Positions 26,457 through 34,515 of a stretch of DNA of 64,000 nucleotides are shown here, piece after piece. The stretch comes from Enterococcus nangangensis (GTDB taxonomy: Bacteria > Bacillota > Bacilli > Lactobacillales > Enterococcaceae): NCBI RefSeq assembly GCF_005405245.1, contig NZ_BJDR01000004.1, positions 34,231 to 98,230 of the forward strand, read 5' to 3'. Position numbers and translations under genes: made by a program. The number at the start of each line of letters is the position of its first letter. The first letter of the stretch is position 1. The notes beneath the pieces were generated by a model that had not been told where the DNA came from, searched no databases, and saw only the letters and a list, made by a program, of their open reading frames with translations.

Positions 26457-27338
26457 ATGAAACGAAGCTATAATCCAGAAAATCAACCGAAAGCGTGGCT
26501 CTTCCTTCTTCCCGCGTTAATCGTGATTGCGATTTTTAGTATTTATCCCCTCTTCCGCTCCTTGTACATGAGTTTTTTGCGGGGACCATTGATTAATCAA
26601 AGTTGGACAGGGATTGATAACTACAAGCAAGTATTGCAAGATCCCGTCTTTTATAAAGCCATGGGAAACACCGCCCTCTTTGCTTTTACCGTGGTACCCA
26701 TTGCCTTAATTATTTCCATCGCCTTAGCGTGGATTATTTTTGAAAAAGTAAAACACAAAAGTTTTTTTGAAACGATTTTCTTCATGCCTTATGTCACCAG
26801 TACCATTGCCATCGGGATTGTCTTCCGTTACTTCTTTAACGGCTCCTATGGTTTAATCAACTATGCTTTAGGTTTTCTAGGAATTGCGCCGATTAACTGG
26901 TTAGATAACGTCCACATGAGCATGACCACTTTAATTATCTTTGGTGTTTGGTCTAGTCTCGCTTTCAACATTATTATTTTGTTAGGGGGCTTTCGGAACA
27001 TTGATCCTGAGCATTACAAAATTGCTAAAATGTTTGGCGCTAAAGACGGCGAAATTTTTTGGCGCATTACTTTCCCCCAACTAATTCCCACCATTACTTT
27101 CTTATTACTAGTCAACATCATTAGTTCCTTTAAAGTGTATACACAAGTGTACGCCTTGTTTAACGGCCAACCAGGGTTAGCTAAAAGTGCCACCACTGCG
27201 GTGTACTACATTTACGACAAGTTCATCGTTTCCGGCCGTCCCGGGATTGCCATGGCGGCTACCGTTATCTTATTCTTAGTCATCTTAGTCATTACCTTTA
27301 TTCAAAATAAAATCATGAAGAAATTGGGGGATTACTAA
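26457..27338 (+). CDS. ABC sugar/glycerol-phosphate permease (UgpA type)
   Basis: A 293-residue MalF/UgpA-like permease with about six membrane helices and the EAA loop E-H-Y-K-I-A-K-M-F-G-A-K-D-G-E-I-F-W-R-I-T-F-P. ATG 26457 overlaps the last base region of the ATPase stop (TAAGATG), a normal coupling; an earlier in-frame start lies inside the ATPase gene and is rejected. It pairs with the UgpE-type permease next. Confidence 0.9.
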   Translation: MKRSYNPENQPKAWLFLLPALIVIAIFSIYPLFRSLYMSFLRGPLINQSWTGIDNYKQVLQDPVFYKAMGNTALFAFTVVPIALIISIALAWIIFEKVKHKSFFETIFFMPYVTSTIAIGIVFRYFFNGSYGLINYALGFLGIAPINWLDNVHMSMTTLIIFGVWSSLAFNIIILLGGFRNIDPEHYKIAKMFGAKDGEIFWRITFPQLIPTITFLLLVNIISSFKVYTQVYALFNGQPGLAKSATTAVYYIYDKFIVSGRPGIAMAATVILFLVILVITFIQNKIMKKLGDY

Positions 27339-27339
27339 A

Positions 27340-28158
27340 ATGAAAAAAGTACTCACCATTGTGGCTTATATCTTTTTAATTTTATTAGCCATCATTACTG
27401 TCTTTCCTTTCATTTACATGATTTTAGCTGGCCTCATGACCTTCCGGGAAGCGACTAGCATTCCGCCAACTTTGATTCCAGCCAGCTTCCAATGGCAAAA
27501 CTACACTGAAGTCTTCAGTAAAGCACCTTTCTTACAATACTTCATTAACACCGTGGCTGTTTCTGCCATTACCACGATTGCGACGCTAATTACTTCTCTA
27601 CTAGCGGCGTTTGCTTTAACGAGCTTGAACTTTAAGTTTAAAGGCGTGGTGATTGCCATCATGATTTCTTTATTGATGGTGCCTTACGAATCCATCATCT
27701 TTACCAATTACAACACGATTTCTAAAATGGGCCTTTTAAACTCTTACCCGGCGTTAATTATTCCTTTCTTAACTAGTATCTTTTATATTTACTACTTAAA
27801 CACGTACCTAAGAAGCATCTCTTCCACCTTTTATAAAGCCGCTAAAATTGACGGCGCTAGTGATTTAGAATACATTCGCAAGATTTTGATTCCTATGTCA
27901 AAACCTGCTTTAGTAACGGTGGGAATTTTAACTTTCATTTCCAGTTGGAATTCTTTCTTGTGGCCGTTACTAGTCACCAACGAAAAGAAATACCGTTTAT
28001 TAAACAATGGGTTATCGGCCTTCACCACCGAAAGTGGCAACGATGTCCACTTACAATTAGCTGCAGCGACGTTAACCGTTATTCCTATTTTGATTATCTA
28101 TTTAGTCTTTAGAAAAGAAATTATTCGAGGAGTGGCAAAAAATGGTCTCAAAGGGTAA
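27340..28158 (+). CDS. ABC sugar/glycerol-phosphate permease (UgpE type)
   Basis: A 272-residue MalG/UgpE-type permease with six membrane helices and the EAA loop T-F-Y-K-A-A-K-I-D-G-A-S-D-L-E-Y-I-R-K-I-L-I-P. It begins one base after the UgpA-type gene and overlaps the following hydrolase gene by 17 bases. Together with the ATPase and the lipoprotein it makes a full importer. Confidence 0.9.
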   Translation: MKKVLTIVAYIFLILLAIITVFPFIYMILAGLMTFREATSIPPTLIPASFQWQNYTEVFSKAPFLQYFINTVAVSAITTIATLITSLLAAFALTSLNFKFKGVVIAIMISLLMVPYESIIFTNYNTISKMGLLNSYPALIIPFLTSIFYIYYLNTYLRSISSTFYKAAKIDGASDLEYIRKILIPMSKPALVTVGILTFISSWNSFLWPLLVTNEKKYRLLNNGLSAFTTESGNDVHLQLAAATLTVIPILIIYLVFRKEIIRGVAKNGLKG

Positions 28159-29437
28159 AACTAGCGTTACTTTTCATAGTGGCGTTTTAACCATCGGCGG
28201 TACCGTCGTAGAAATTGCTTACGAAGATGCCCATATCTTTTTCGACTTTGGTACCGAGTTTCGACCAGAATTAAATTTACCAAATGACGACTTACAGACT
28301 TTAGTCGACAATCGTCTGGTGCCCCAACTGAAAAATATTTATGATCCGCGCCTCAGCTATACCTATGAAGGCGACGAAGAAAAAACGTTTGCCCATACGG
28401 CCGTCTTCTTGTCCCACGCGCATTTAGATCATTCTCGCATGGTGAACTACTTAGATCCTGCGATTCCCATGTATACCATGGCAGAAACGGCAGCCATCTT
28501 ACGCTCTTTAAATCGCAATGGCGACTTTTTAATTCCGAGTCCTTTTGAAAAACAAAATTTCGTCCGGGAAATGATTGGCTTAAAAGCCCATGACGTCGTT
28601 CAGGTGGGGAAAATTTCCATTGAAATCTTCCCTGTCGACCACGATGCTTATGGGGCGGCAGCGTTAATTATTCAAACACCAGATACGCAAATTACTTACA
28701 CCGGTGACTTGCGCTTACACGGCTATGATGCAGAAGATACTTTAAATTTTTGTGTCGCTGCCCGCCATACGGATTGCTTAATTATGGAAGGCGTTAGCAT
28801 TAGCTTCCCTGAGCGGGAAAAAGATGACGCGACCCCAGAAATTGCTAGTGAACAAGACTTGATTGCTAAAATGAAAGAAATCGTCTTAGCTAATCCTGAG
28901 CGCCAATTGACCTTTAACGGTTATCCCGCCAACGTCAAACGCTTTTTAGAAATTGTTCGCAACATCCCCCGCCAAGTAGTTTTAGAAGCCAATATGGCGG
29001 CGCTTTTGAAAGAAGTTTTTCAAGTGGATGTTCCTTACTATTATGCGAATCCTCAACAAGCGCCAATCCCGCTTTTAGATGCGACATTGGCACTGCCTTA
29101 TCCTACGCTATTAGCAGACACGAACAAATATTTCTGGCAAGTAGTGGACCATTTTGAAAACTTGCAGACTGGGGGACTTTACATCCATAGCGATGCCCAA
29201 CCCCTCGGGGACTTTGATCCCCACTACCAAATTTTTCTCGACTTGTTAGCGGCACACAGCATCGAATTCGTGCGGCTAGCTTGCTCCGGTCATGCGGTAC
29301 CCAACGATTTAAATAAAATCGTCGCTTTGATCGAGCCTAAACTTTTGATTCCAATCCATTCGTACCATCCAGAACTTTTGGAGAATCCGTTTGGTGAAAG
29401 AATACTTCCGCAACGCGGAGAAAAAATACTTTTTTAA
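28142..29437 (+). CDS. Metallo-beta-lactamase-fold hydrolase (RNase J-like layout)
   Basis: The 431-residue protein has the metal motif S-H-A-H-L-D-H (residues 91-97), further ligands in V-D-H-D and Y-T-G-D-L-R-L-H-G, and a late A-C-S-G-H-A ... I-P-I-H-S-Y-H-P-E block, the order seen in RNase J/beta-CASP-like phosphodiesterases. It is cytoplasmic. Its gene is wedged between permease and binding-protein genes, overlapping the former, which implies that it acts on the imported compound, perhaps by splitting a phosphodiester. The real substrate is unknown. Confidence 0.8.
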   Translation: MVSKGKTSVTFHSGVLTIGGTVVEIAYEDAHIFFDFGTEFRPELNLPNDDLQTLVDNRLVPQLKNIYDPRLSYTYEGDEEKTFAHTAVFLSHAHLDHSRMVNYLDPAIPMYTMAETAAILRSLNRNGDFLIPSPFEKQNFVREMIGLKAHDVVQVGKISIEIFPVDHDAYGAAALIIQTPDTQITYTGDLRLHGYDAEDTLNFCVAARHTDCLIMEGVSISFPEREKDDATPEIASEQDLIAKMKEIVLANPERQLTFNGYPANVKRFLEIVRNIPRQVVLEANMAALLKEVFQVDVPYYYANPQQAPIPLLDATLALPYPTLLADTNKYFWQVVDHFENLQTGGLYIHSDAQPLGDFDPHYQIFLDLLAAHSIEFVRLACSGHAVPNDLNKIVALIEPKLLIPIHSYHPELLENPFGERILPQRGEKILF

Positions 29438-29449
29438 AGGAGAGTCAAA

Positions 29450-30733
29450 ATGAAGTTCAAAAAATTGGCAGGTCTTATGTTGGTTGCCTCTGCTGCCCTA
29501 GCCTTAGGTGCATGTGGAAATTCCAAAGATTCAGATAAAGGGAGCGCAGATAAGAGTGATATCGTTACGGATGTAACAGAAGATACCACAATTACTTTCT
29601 GGCATGCCATGAACGGCGCGCAAGAAGAAGCGTTAACAAAATTAACGGACGATTTCATGGCCGCTAATCCCAAAATCAAAGTAGAATTGCAAAACCAAGG
29701 TTCCTACGGCGATATGCAAGCCAAAATTACTTCGACAATGCAATCACCAAAAGATTTACCAACGATTACCCAAGCTTACCCAGGTTGGTTATGGGATGCT
29801 TCCCAAGGAGATTTGTTAGTTGATCTTGGGGAATACATGGATAACGATAAAATTGGTTGGGGCGACCAAGCTCCTATCAAAGAAGATTTATTAGCTGGCG
29901 CCCAAATTGAAGGCACACAATATGGTATGCCTTTCAACAAATCAACAGAAGCACTATTCTACAACCAAGATATTTTGACTGAATATGGCGTTGAAGTGCC
30001 AACAAACTTAGATGAATTAAAAGAAGCTTCAAAAACTATTTACGAAAAATCTGACGGTAAAGTAACTGGTGTTGGTTTTGACTCCTTAAATAACTACTAC
30101 GTTATCGGCTTGAAAAACCAAGACGAAGACTTTACAAAAGATTTAGATATCGCTGACGATGCTTCTAAAGAAGTCATCAACTACTACGCTGAAGGCGTCA
30201 AAGACGGTTACTTCCGGATTGCCGGTTCTGATGGCTACCTTTCTGGTCCATTTGCCAACGGTCAAGTGGCAATGTTTGTAGGTTCTACCGCTGGTGAATC
30301 TTATGTGGCTAAAGATGCAACGTTTGAATACGGTGTTGCTCCTCGTCCAGAAAAAATTAACATCCAACAAGGTACTGATCTTTACATGTTCACTTCCGCC
30401 GATGCTAACCAACGGACAGCAGCTTACTTGTTAATGAAATACTTAACTTCTGAAGATGCACAATTATACTGGGCGCAAAACACTGGTTACATGCCTGTTT
30501 TAGATAAAGTTATCGAATCTGATGCTTATCAAAAATCTGAAAACACTAAAATCCCTGCTATCTTAGCAGAAAACACCGAGCATTTAACTTCTATTCCGGT
30601 GAAACAAAACGCTGACGCTGCTTATAACGAAATGAAAGCCATCATGGAAAACATTTTATCTAACCCAACACAAGATGTAGATAAAATGATTGAAGATGGC
30701 AAAGCTTCCCTAGACAGCGCTTGGAATCAATAA
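29450..30733 (+). CDS. Extracellular solute-binding lipoprotein (UgpB/MalE type)
   Basis: The 427-residue protein starts with a lipoprotein signal; the lipobox L-G-A-C puts the lipid-modified Cys at residue 22, followed by an S/D/K-rich linker. The mature part reads as a family-1 solute-binding protein (T-I-T-F-W-H-A-M-N-G-A-Q-E-E-A near the start). UgpB proteins bind glycerol-3-phosphate or glycerophosphodiesters; related ones bind oligosaccharides. It is the last gene of the importer operon and is followed by a terminator. Confidence 0.9.
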   Translation: MKFKKLAGLMLVASAALALGACGNSKDSDKGSADKSDIVTDVTEDTTITFWHAMNGAQEEALTKLTDDFMAANPKIKVELQNQGSYGDMQAKITSTMQSPKDLPTITQAYPGWLWDASQGDLLVDLGEYMDNDKIGWGDQAPIKEDLLAGAQIEGTQYGMPFNKSTEALFYNQDILTEYGVEVPTNLDELKEASKTIYEKSDGKVTGVGFDSLNNYYVIGLKNQDEDFTKDLDIADDASKEVINYYAEGVKDGYFRIAGSDGYLSGPFANGQVAMFVGSTAGESYVAKDATFEYGVAPRPEKINIQQGTDLYMFTSADANQRTAAYLLMKYLTSEDAQLYWAQNTGYMPVLDKVIESDAYQKSENTKIPAILAENTEHLTSIPVKQNADAAYNEMKAIMENILSNPTQDVDKMIEDGKASLDSAWNQ

Positions 30734-30748
30734 GCTTGAACTAAGGAA

Positions 30749-30782
30749 AAACCGTTGGCTACTCGCCAACGGTTTTTTATTT
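30749..30782 (+). terminator. Terminator of the transporter operon
   Basis: AACCGTTGGC pairs with GCCAACGGTT around a short loop, followed by six T residues, 16 bases after the lipoprotein stop. Confidence 0.85.
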
Positions 30783-30833
30783 TGCCAGCCTTTGGTAAAA
30801 TGAAAGTGAAACCTAAAGAAGTGAGGAAGACCA

Positions 30834-32387
30834 ATGGAATTAAAAATTTTAGCTACGAGTGATATGCACGGTTACTTAAATCCTACTAACTTTGCAGAAA
30901 GAAATTTATCTTTACCTTTTGGCACGACACGCGTTGCCAGTTTATTTAAAGCAGTGCGGCAAAAAGCTACTGGTCCAGTTGTTGCTATTGAAAATGGCGA
31001 CTTTATTCAAGGCTCCCCCTTAAGTTATTACGTCGCCAAAATGCCCCACCATGAAGTGAACACTTTAACCCAAGTCATTAATCGACTGCACTACGACTGT
31101 GGAATTATCGGCAATCACGAGTTTAACTATGGCTTACCGTATTTAAAAGCGGCTTTAAAGAGCTACCAACATCCTGTAGTCTGCGCTAATTTATTAAACG
31201 ATCAAGGCGAACCTTTCTTTGGTCAGCCTTATTATCTATTAGAAAAAGAAGGCGTGAAAATTGCCGTCTTAGGTCTGACTACCCAATACATTCCCCATTG
31301 GGAACAACCTGCCACAATTCAAGGGATTACCTTTGAAAGCATCGTCACGTGTGCGAAACGTTACGTCCCTCAATTGCGAAAACTAGCGGATGTGGTGATT
31401 GTCGCCTACCATGGGGGCTTTGAACGCGACTTAAACGACGGCGAGCCTACCGAAGCATTAACTGGCGAAAACGAAGGCTACGCGTTACTGAAAGAAGTAC
31501 CTGGAATTGACGCTTTAGTTACTGGACACCAACATCGGGAAATTGCTACCAAACTTTTTGGCGTGCCGGTAATTCAACCAGGCTACCGCGGTGCTTTTGT
31601 AGGAGAAATTACCTTACAACTAAAAAAAACAGCGCAAGGGTACGCCGTAACGGATAGTTCTAGCCAATTGTTAGCCACCAAAGACTACGCGCCAGATGCT
31701 GAACTAGTGGCAAGTATCGCAGAACTAAGTAGCGAGGTAGAAACTTGGTTAGATCAACCTTGCGGAAAAGTTGAAGGTGACATGTTGATTCACGACCCGA
31801 TGGCCGCTCGTTTAACGGAACATCCTTACATTGAGTTGATTAATAAAGTCCAAATGGCAGCTTCAGGTGCCAAAATTTCCGGTGCAGCCCTTTTCAACAA
31901 TGAAGGACGCGGCTTTAATCCCACCATCACCATGCGAGATATTATCACCAACTATATTTATCCGAACACTTTGGCGGTCCTAAAAATTTCTGGGGCCGAT
32001 TTAAAAGCTGCCCTAGAAAAAACCGCCACCTTCTTAAGCTTAGTAGATGGACAAGTCATCTTCAATCCCCGCTACGTCAATCCGAAGCCCCAATACTATA
32101 ACTATGACATGTATGAAGGCATCGAGTATACTATCGATTTACGCTTGCCAGAAGGTCAACGAGTTACGCGCTTAATGTTTGACAGCGCCCCAGTAGAGCC
32201 CACTGCCAGCTATGAAGTAGTCATGAATCAATACCGTGGCGTTGGTGGGGGCAACTACGCAATGTTTTCCCCAACTAAAATCGTCAAAGAAATCCAAGTC
32301 GATATGACGGAATTGATTGCCGAATACTTGAAAAAACACCCCGTAATCGAAGCTACCGTCAATAACAATTTCACTATTTTATTTTAA
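30834..32387 (+). CDS. 5'-nucleotidase / cyclic phosphodiesterase-family phosphoesterase
   Basis: A 517-residue protein with an N-terminal calcineurin-like metallophosphoesterase domain (T-S-D-M-H-G-Y, E-N-G-D-F-I-Q-G, G-N-H-E-F-N-Y-G, A-Y-H-G-G, T-G-H-Q-H) and a C-terminal 5'-nucleotidase domain (about residues 330-490). No signal peptide is visible, so it is probably cytoplasmic, like YunD. It would remove phosphate from nucleotides or split 2',3'-cyclic phosphodiesters. It follows the importer operon in the same direction. Confidence 0.88.
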   Translation: MELKILATSDMHGYLNPTNFAERNLSLPFGTTRVASLFKAVRQKATGPVVAIENGDFIQGSPLSYYVAKMPHHEVNTLTQVINRLHYDCGIIGNHEFNYGLPYLKAALKSYQHPVVCANLLNDQGEPFFGQPYYLLEKEGVKIAVLGLTTQYIPHWEQPATIQGITFESIVTCAKRYVPQLRKLADVVIVAYHGGFERDLNDGEPTEALTGENEGYALLKEVPGIDALVTGHQHREIATKLFGVPVIQPGYRGAFVGEITLQLKKTAQGYAVTDSSSQLLATKDYAPDAELVASIAELSSEVETWLDQPCGKVEGDMLIHDPMAARLTEHPYIELINKVQMAASGAKISGAALFNNEGRGFNPTITMRDIITNYIYPNTLAVLKISGADLKAALEKTATFLSLVDGQVIFNPRYVNPKPQYYNYDMYEGIEYTIDLRLPEGQRVTRLMFDSAPVEPTASYEVVMNQYRGVGGGNYAMFSPTKIVKEIQVDMTELIAEYLKKHPVIEATVNNNFTILF

Positions 32388-32408
32388 AATAAATCTTTGG
32401 AGGCTCCT

Positions 32409-33167
32409 ATGAAAACACAAATTCTCAAGCGCCATTTGCGCGGCATTCCGTTATTGGAAGTTTTTCCAGAAGCTGCATTAAGTCAACCTTTACCCTTGAT
32501 TATTTACTACCACGGCTGGCAATCGCAAAAAGAATTAGTGTTAACTCAAGGCCGCAAGTTAGCCCAACAAGGCTTTCGCGTTTTATTGCCAGATAGTTTG
32601 AATCACGGGGCCCGCCGTCAAAAAGCCTCGCAGGTTCCTAGCTTAACTTTCTTTCAAAGCATTCAAGGCAACTTGGCGGAATTTCCTTTACTGGTGGCCG
32701 AGTATCAACGACGCGGTTTAATTTTGAATAACTGGCTTGGTGTCGGTGGTGTCTCCATGGGAGGAATTACCACCAGCATGCTCTTAACGGCTCATCCTGA
32801 GATTAAAGCCGGCGCTTGTCTTATGGGCAGTCCTCAACCATGGAAATACTTAGAACGCATTCAAGAGCGCGCCCAAGCCGAAAAATTATCTTTAGGCGCT
32901 GACTATCCGCAATTAGTCAGTTGGCTTAAATATTACGACTTAAGTATGGCACCAGAAAAAATTAACGGTCGCCCCTTCTACCTTTGGCATGGCACCAAAG
33001 ACCAACGAATTCCCTATATCGATGTAGCTAGCTTCTATCAAGCGATTAAGAATGAACCTTACGCTAAGCGCACAATTTTTGTTACTGGCGAAGGCCAAGA
33101 CCACTTAGTCGAACCAGATTTGATGACTGATACAGCTGATTTTTTTACCCACGCATATGAGCTTTAA
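32409..33167 (+). CDS. Alpha/beta hydrolase (YitV-like esterase)
   Basis: A 252-residue hydrolase with the nucleophile elbow G-V-S-M-G-G, an Asp in G-T-K-D-Q-R-I-P and a His in G-Q-D-H-L-V. The oxyanion segment is Y-Y-H-G-W. ATG 32409 is chosen because the upstream codons TTG-GAG-GCT form its ribosome site. It begins 21 bases after the phosphoesterase gene, suggesting co-transcription and related roles in breaking down esters. Confidence 0.85.
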   Translation: MKTQILKRHLRGIPLLEVFPEAALSQPLPLIIYYHGWQSQKELVLTQGRKLAQQGFRVLLPDSLNHGARRQKASQVPSLTFFQSIQGNLAEFPLLVAEYQRRGLILNNWLGVGGVSMGGITTSMLLTAHPEIKAGACLMGSPQPWKYLERIQERAQAEKLSLGADYPQLVSWLKYYDLSMAPEKINGRPFYLWHGTKDQRIPYIDVASFYQAIKNEPYAKRTIFVTGEGQDHLVEPDLMTDTADFFTHAYEL

Positions 33168-33218
33168 AGACGCGTAGCGGAAGAATGGGGAAAAGATTGC
33201 ACGACTTCCAGTAAAAGA

Positions 33219-33266
33219 AAGAACGATGCAAAATCTTTTGCGAGATTTTGCATCGTTCTTTTTTTA
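33219..33266 (+). terminator. Strong terminator after the hydrolase gene
   Basis: A 16-bp stem, AGAACGATGCAAAATC pairing with GATTTTGCATCGTTCT, is followed by T residues. It would also stop transcripts coming out of the CRISPR array trailer only weakly, because no A-run of length precedes it on the other strand. Confidence 0.85.
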
Positions 33267-33340
33267 GAAGAGAAACTTGCTCAACTCAATCTTTTAAAAT
33301 GCCCATTAAAATAAATGTAGAAAAATGTACTGCATTTTTT

Positions 33341-34515
33341 ATAATTTTTGGGGTAGCCTATATGAGGTGCGACACAAAATCCCCAGAAGTGAAAATATTG
33401 CACATCTGATTTCAATCCACGCACCTCATGCGAGGTGCGACTTTCATTCTGTTGCTCCAGCTCCTCAATTTCATCAATTTCAATCCACGCACCTCATGCG
33501 AGGTGCGACTTGTAACGTGCGTGTATATCTTATTTGTAATCTTGATTTCAATCCACGCACCTCATGCGAGGTGCGACAGGAACCAATGAGCCAATGAGAT
33601 TAATCACTTTTATTTCAATCCACGCACCTCATGCGAGGTGCGACGAGGAGTTCCTGGAGGATGAGAACAATCTGATTGATTTCAATCCACGCACCTCATG
33701 CGAGGTGCGACTCTAATTATTTTAAGCTGCAAAATTATGATGTTATTTCAATCCACGCACCTCATGCGAGGTGCGACTTAGTCAACGTGTGGATTACGCT
33801 AGAAAGGTTTTATTTCAATCCACGCACCTCATGCGAGGTGCGACGAACGAGCCATAATTGATGTGGCTTGTAGCATGATTTCAATCCACGCACCTCATGC
33901 GAGGTGCGACTATGGCTTAACTGTTCATAAATCTCAAGGAAGTATTTCAATCCACGCACCTCATGCGAGGTGCGACAAGGAGGAAGCGGAATGAAGAATA
34001 AAGAGTGGTTATTTCAATCCACGCACCTCATGCGAGGTGCGACAATGACGAAAGCAGAAGAAATACTTATTGATATTATTTCAATCCACGCACCTCATGC
34101 GAGGTGCGACCTTAATGCTGACAACTACGATTTTTTAAGCAAAATATTTCAATCCACGCACCTCATGCGAGGTGCGACGGGCCGAATACAGCGACACCAG
34201 TCCGACGGGCACATTTCAATCCACGCACCTCATGCGAGGTGCGACAAAAGCAATGCAAGACTTTAACAATGATTACGTGATTTCAATCCACGCACCTCAT
34301 GCGAGGTGCGACGTGTTCACGCTTTGCTTAAATTTTTCTACTTTTTTAATTTCAATCCACGCACCTCATGCGAGGTGCGACAGTAACGCTCGCCTTTGGC
34401 TTTGATTTCCTTTTTAGTATTTCAATCCACGCACCTCATGCGAGGTGCGACATACTTTATATTTATTTTTAAACCCTCCCTGAAAAATTTCAATCCACGC
34501 ACCTCATGCGAGGTG
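33341..34515 (-). CRISPR. CRISPR array, leader-distal part (type I-C-like repeat)
   Basis: Sixteen complete 33-bp repeats start at 33409, 33477, 33545, 33612, 33679, 33745, 33812, 33878, 33944, 34011, 34078, 34146, 34213, 34280, 34349 and 34419. A seventeenth (34487-34515) is cut after 29 bases by the ICE. A degenerate copy (33341-33373) keeping only GAGGTGCGAC marks the trailer. Spacers are 33-37 bases. Repeats begin ATTTCAATCCACGCACC and end GAGGTGCGAC, with the stem GCACCTC/GAGGTGC. Read on the minus strand they run GTCGC...GGATTGAAAT, the type I-C form, so transcription is probably leftwards. No cas gene is in the window. Confidence 0.97.
34487..34515 (-). other. Left ICE junction: CRISPR repeat split by integration
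   Basis: The repeat reads normally to GAGGTG (34510-34515) and then switches to ICE sequence TGTGGTTACTAG. The missing end of the same repeat, TGCGAC, is at 60288-60293. The two parts share TG, the presumed 2-bp crossover core (34514-34515 and 60288-60289). Lengths 29 and 6 minus the shared 2 give 33, exactly one repeat. Confidence 0.93.

Noticed and set aside
33325..34405. Open frames of 61-98 codons across the left CRISPR array
   Set aside because: They are translations of the repeats (I-H-A-P-H-A-R-C-D, F-N-P-R-T-S-C-E-V-R) with no ribosome sites.
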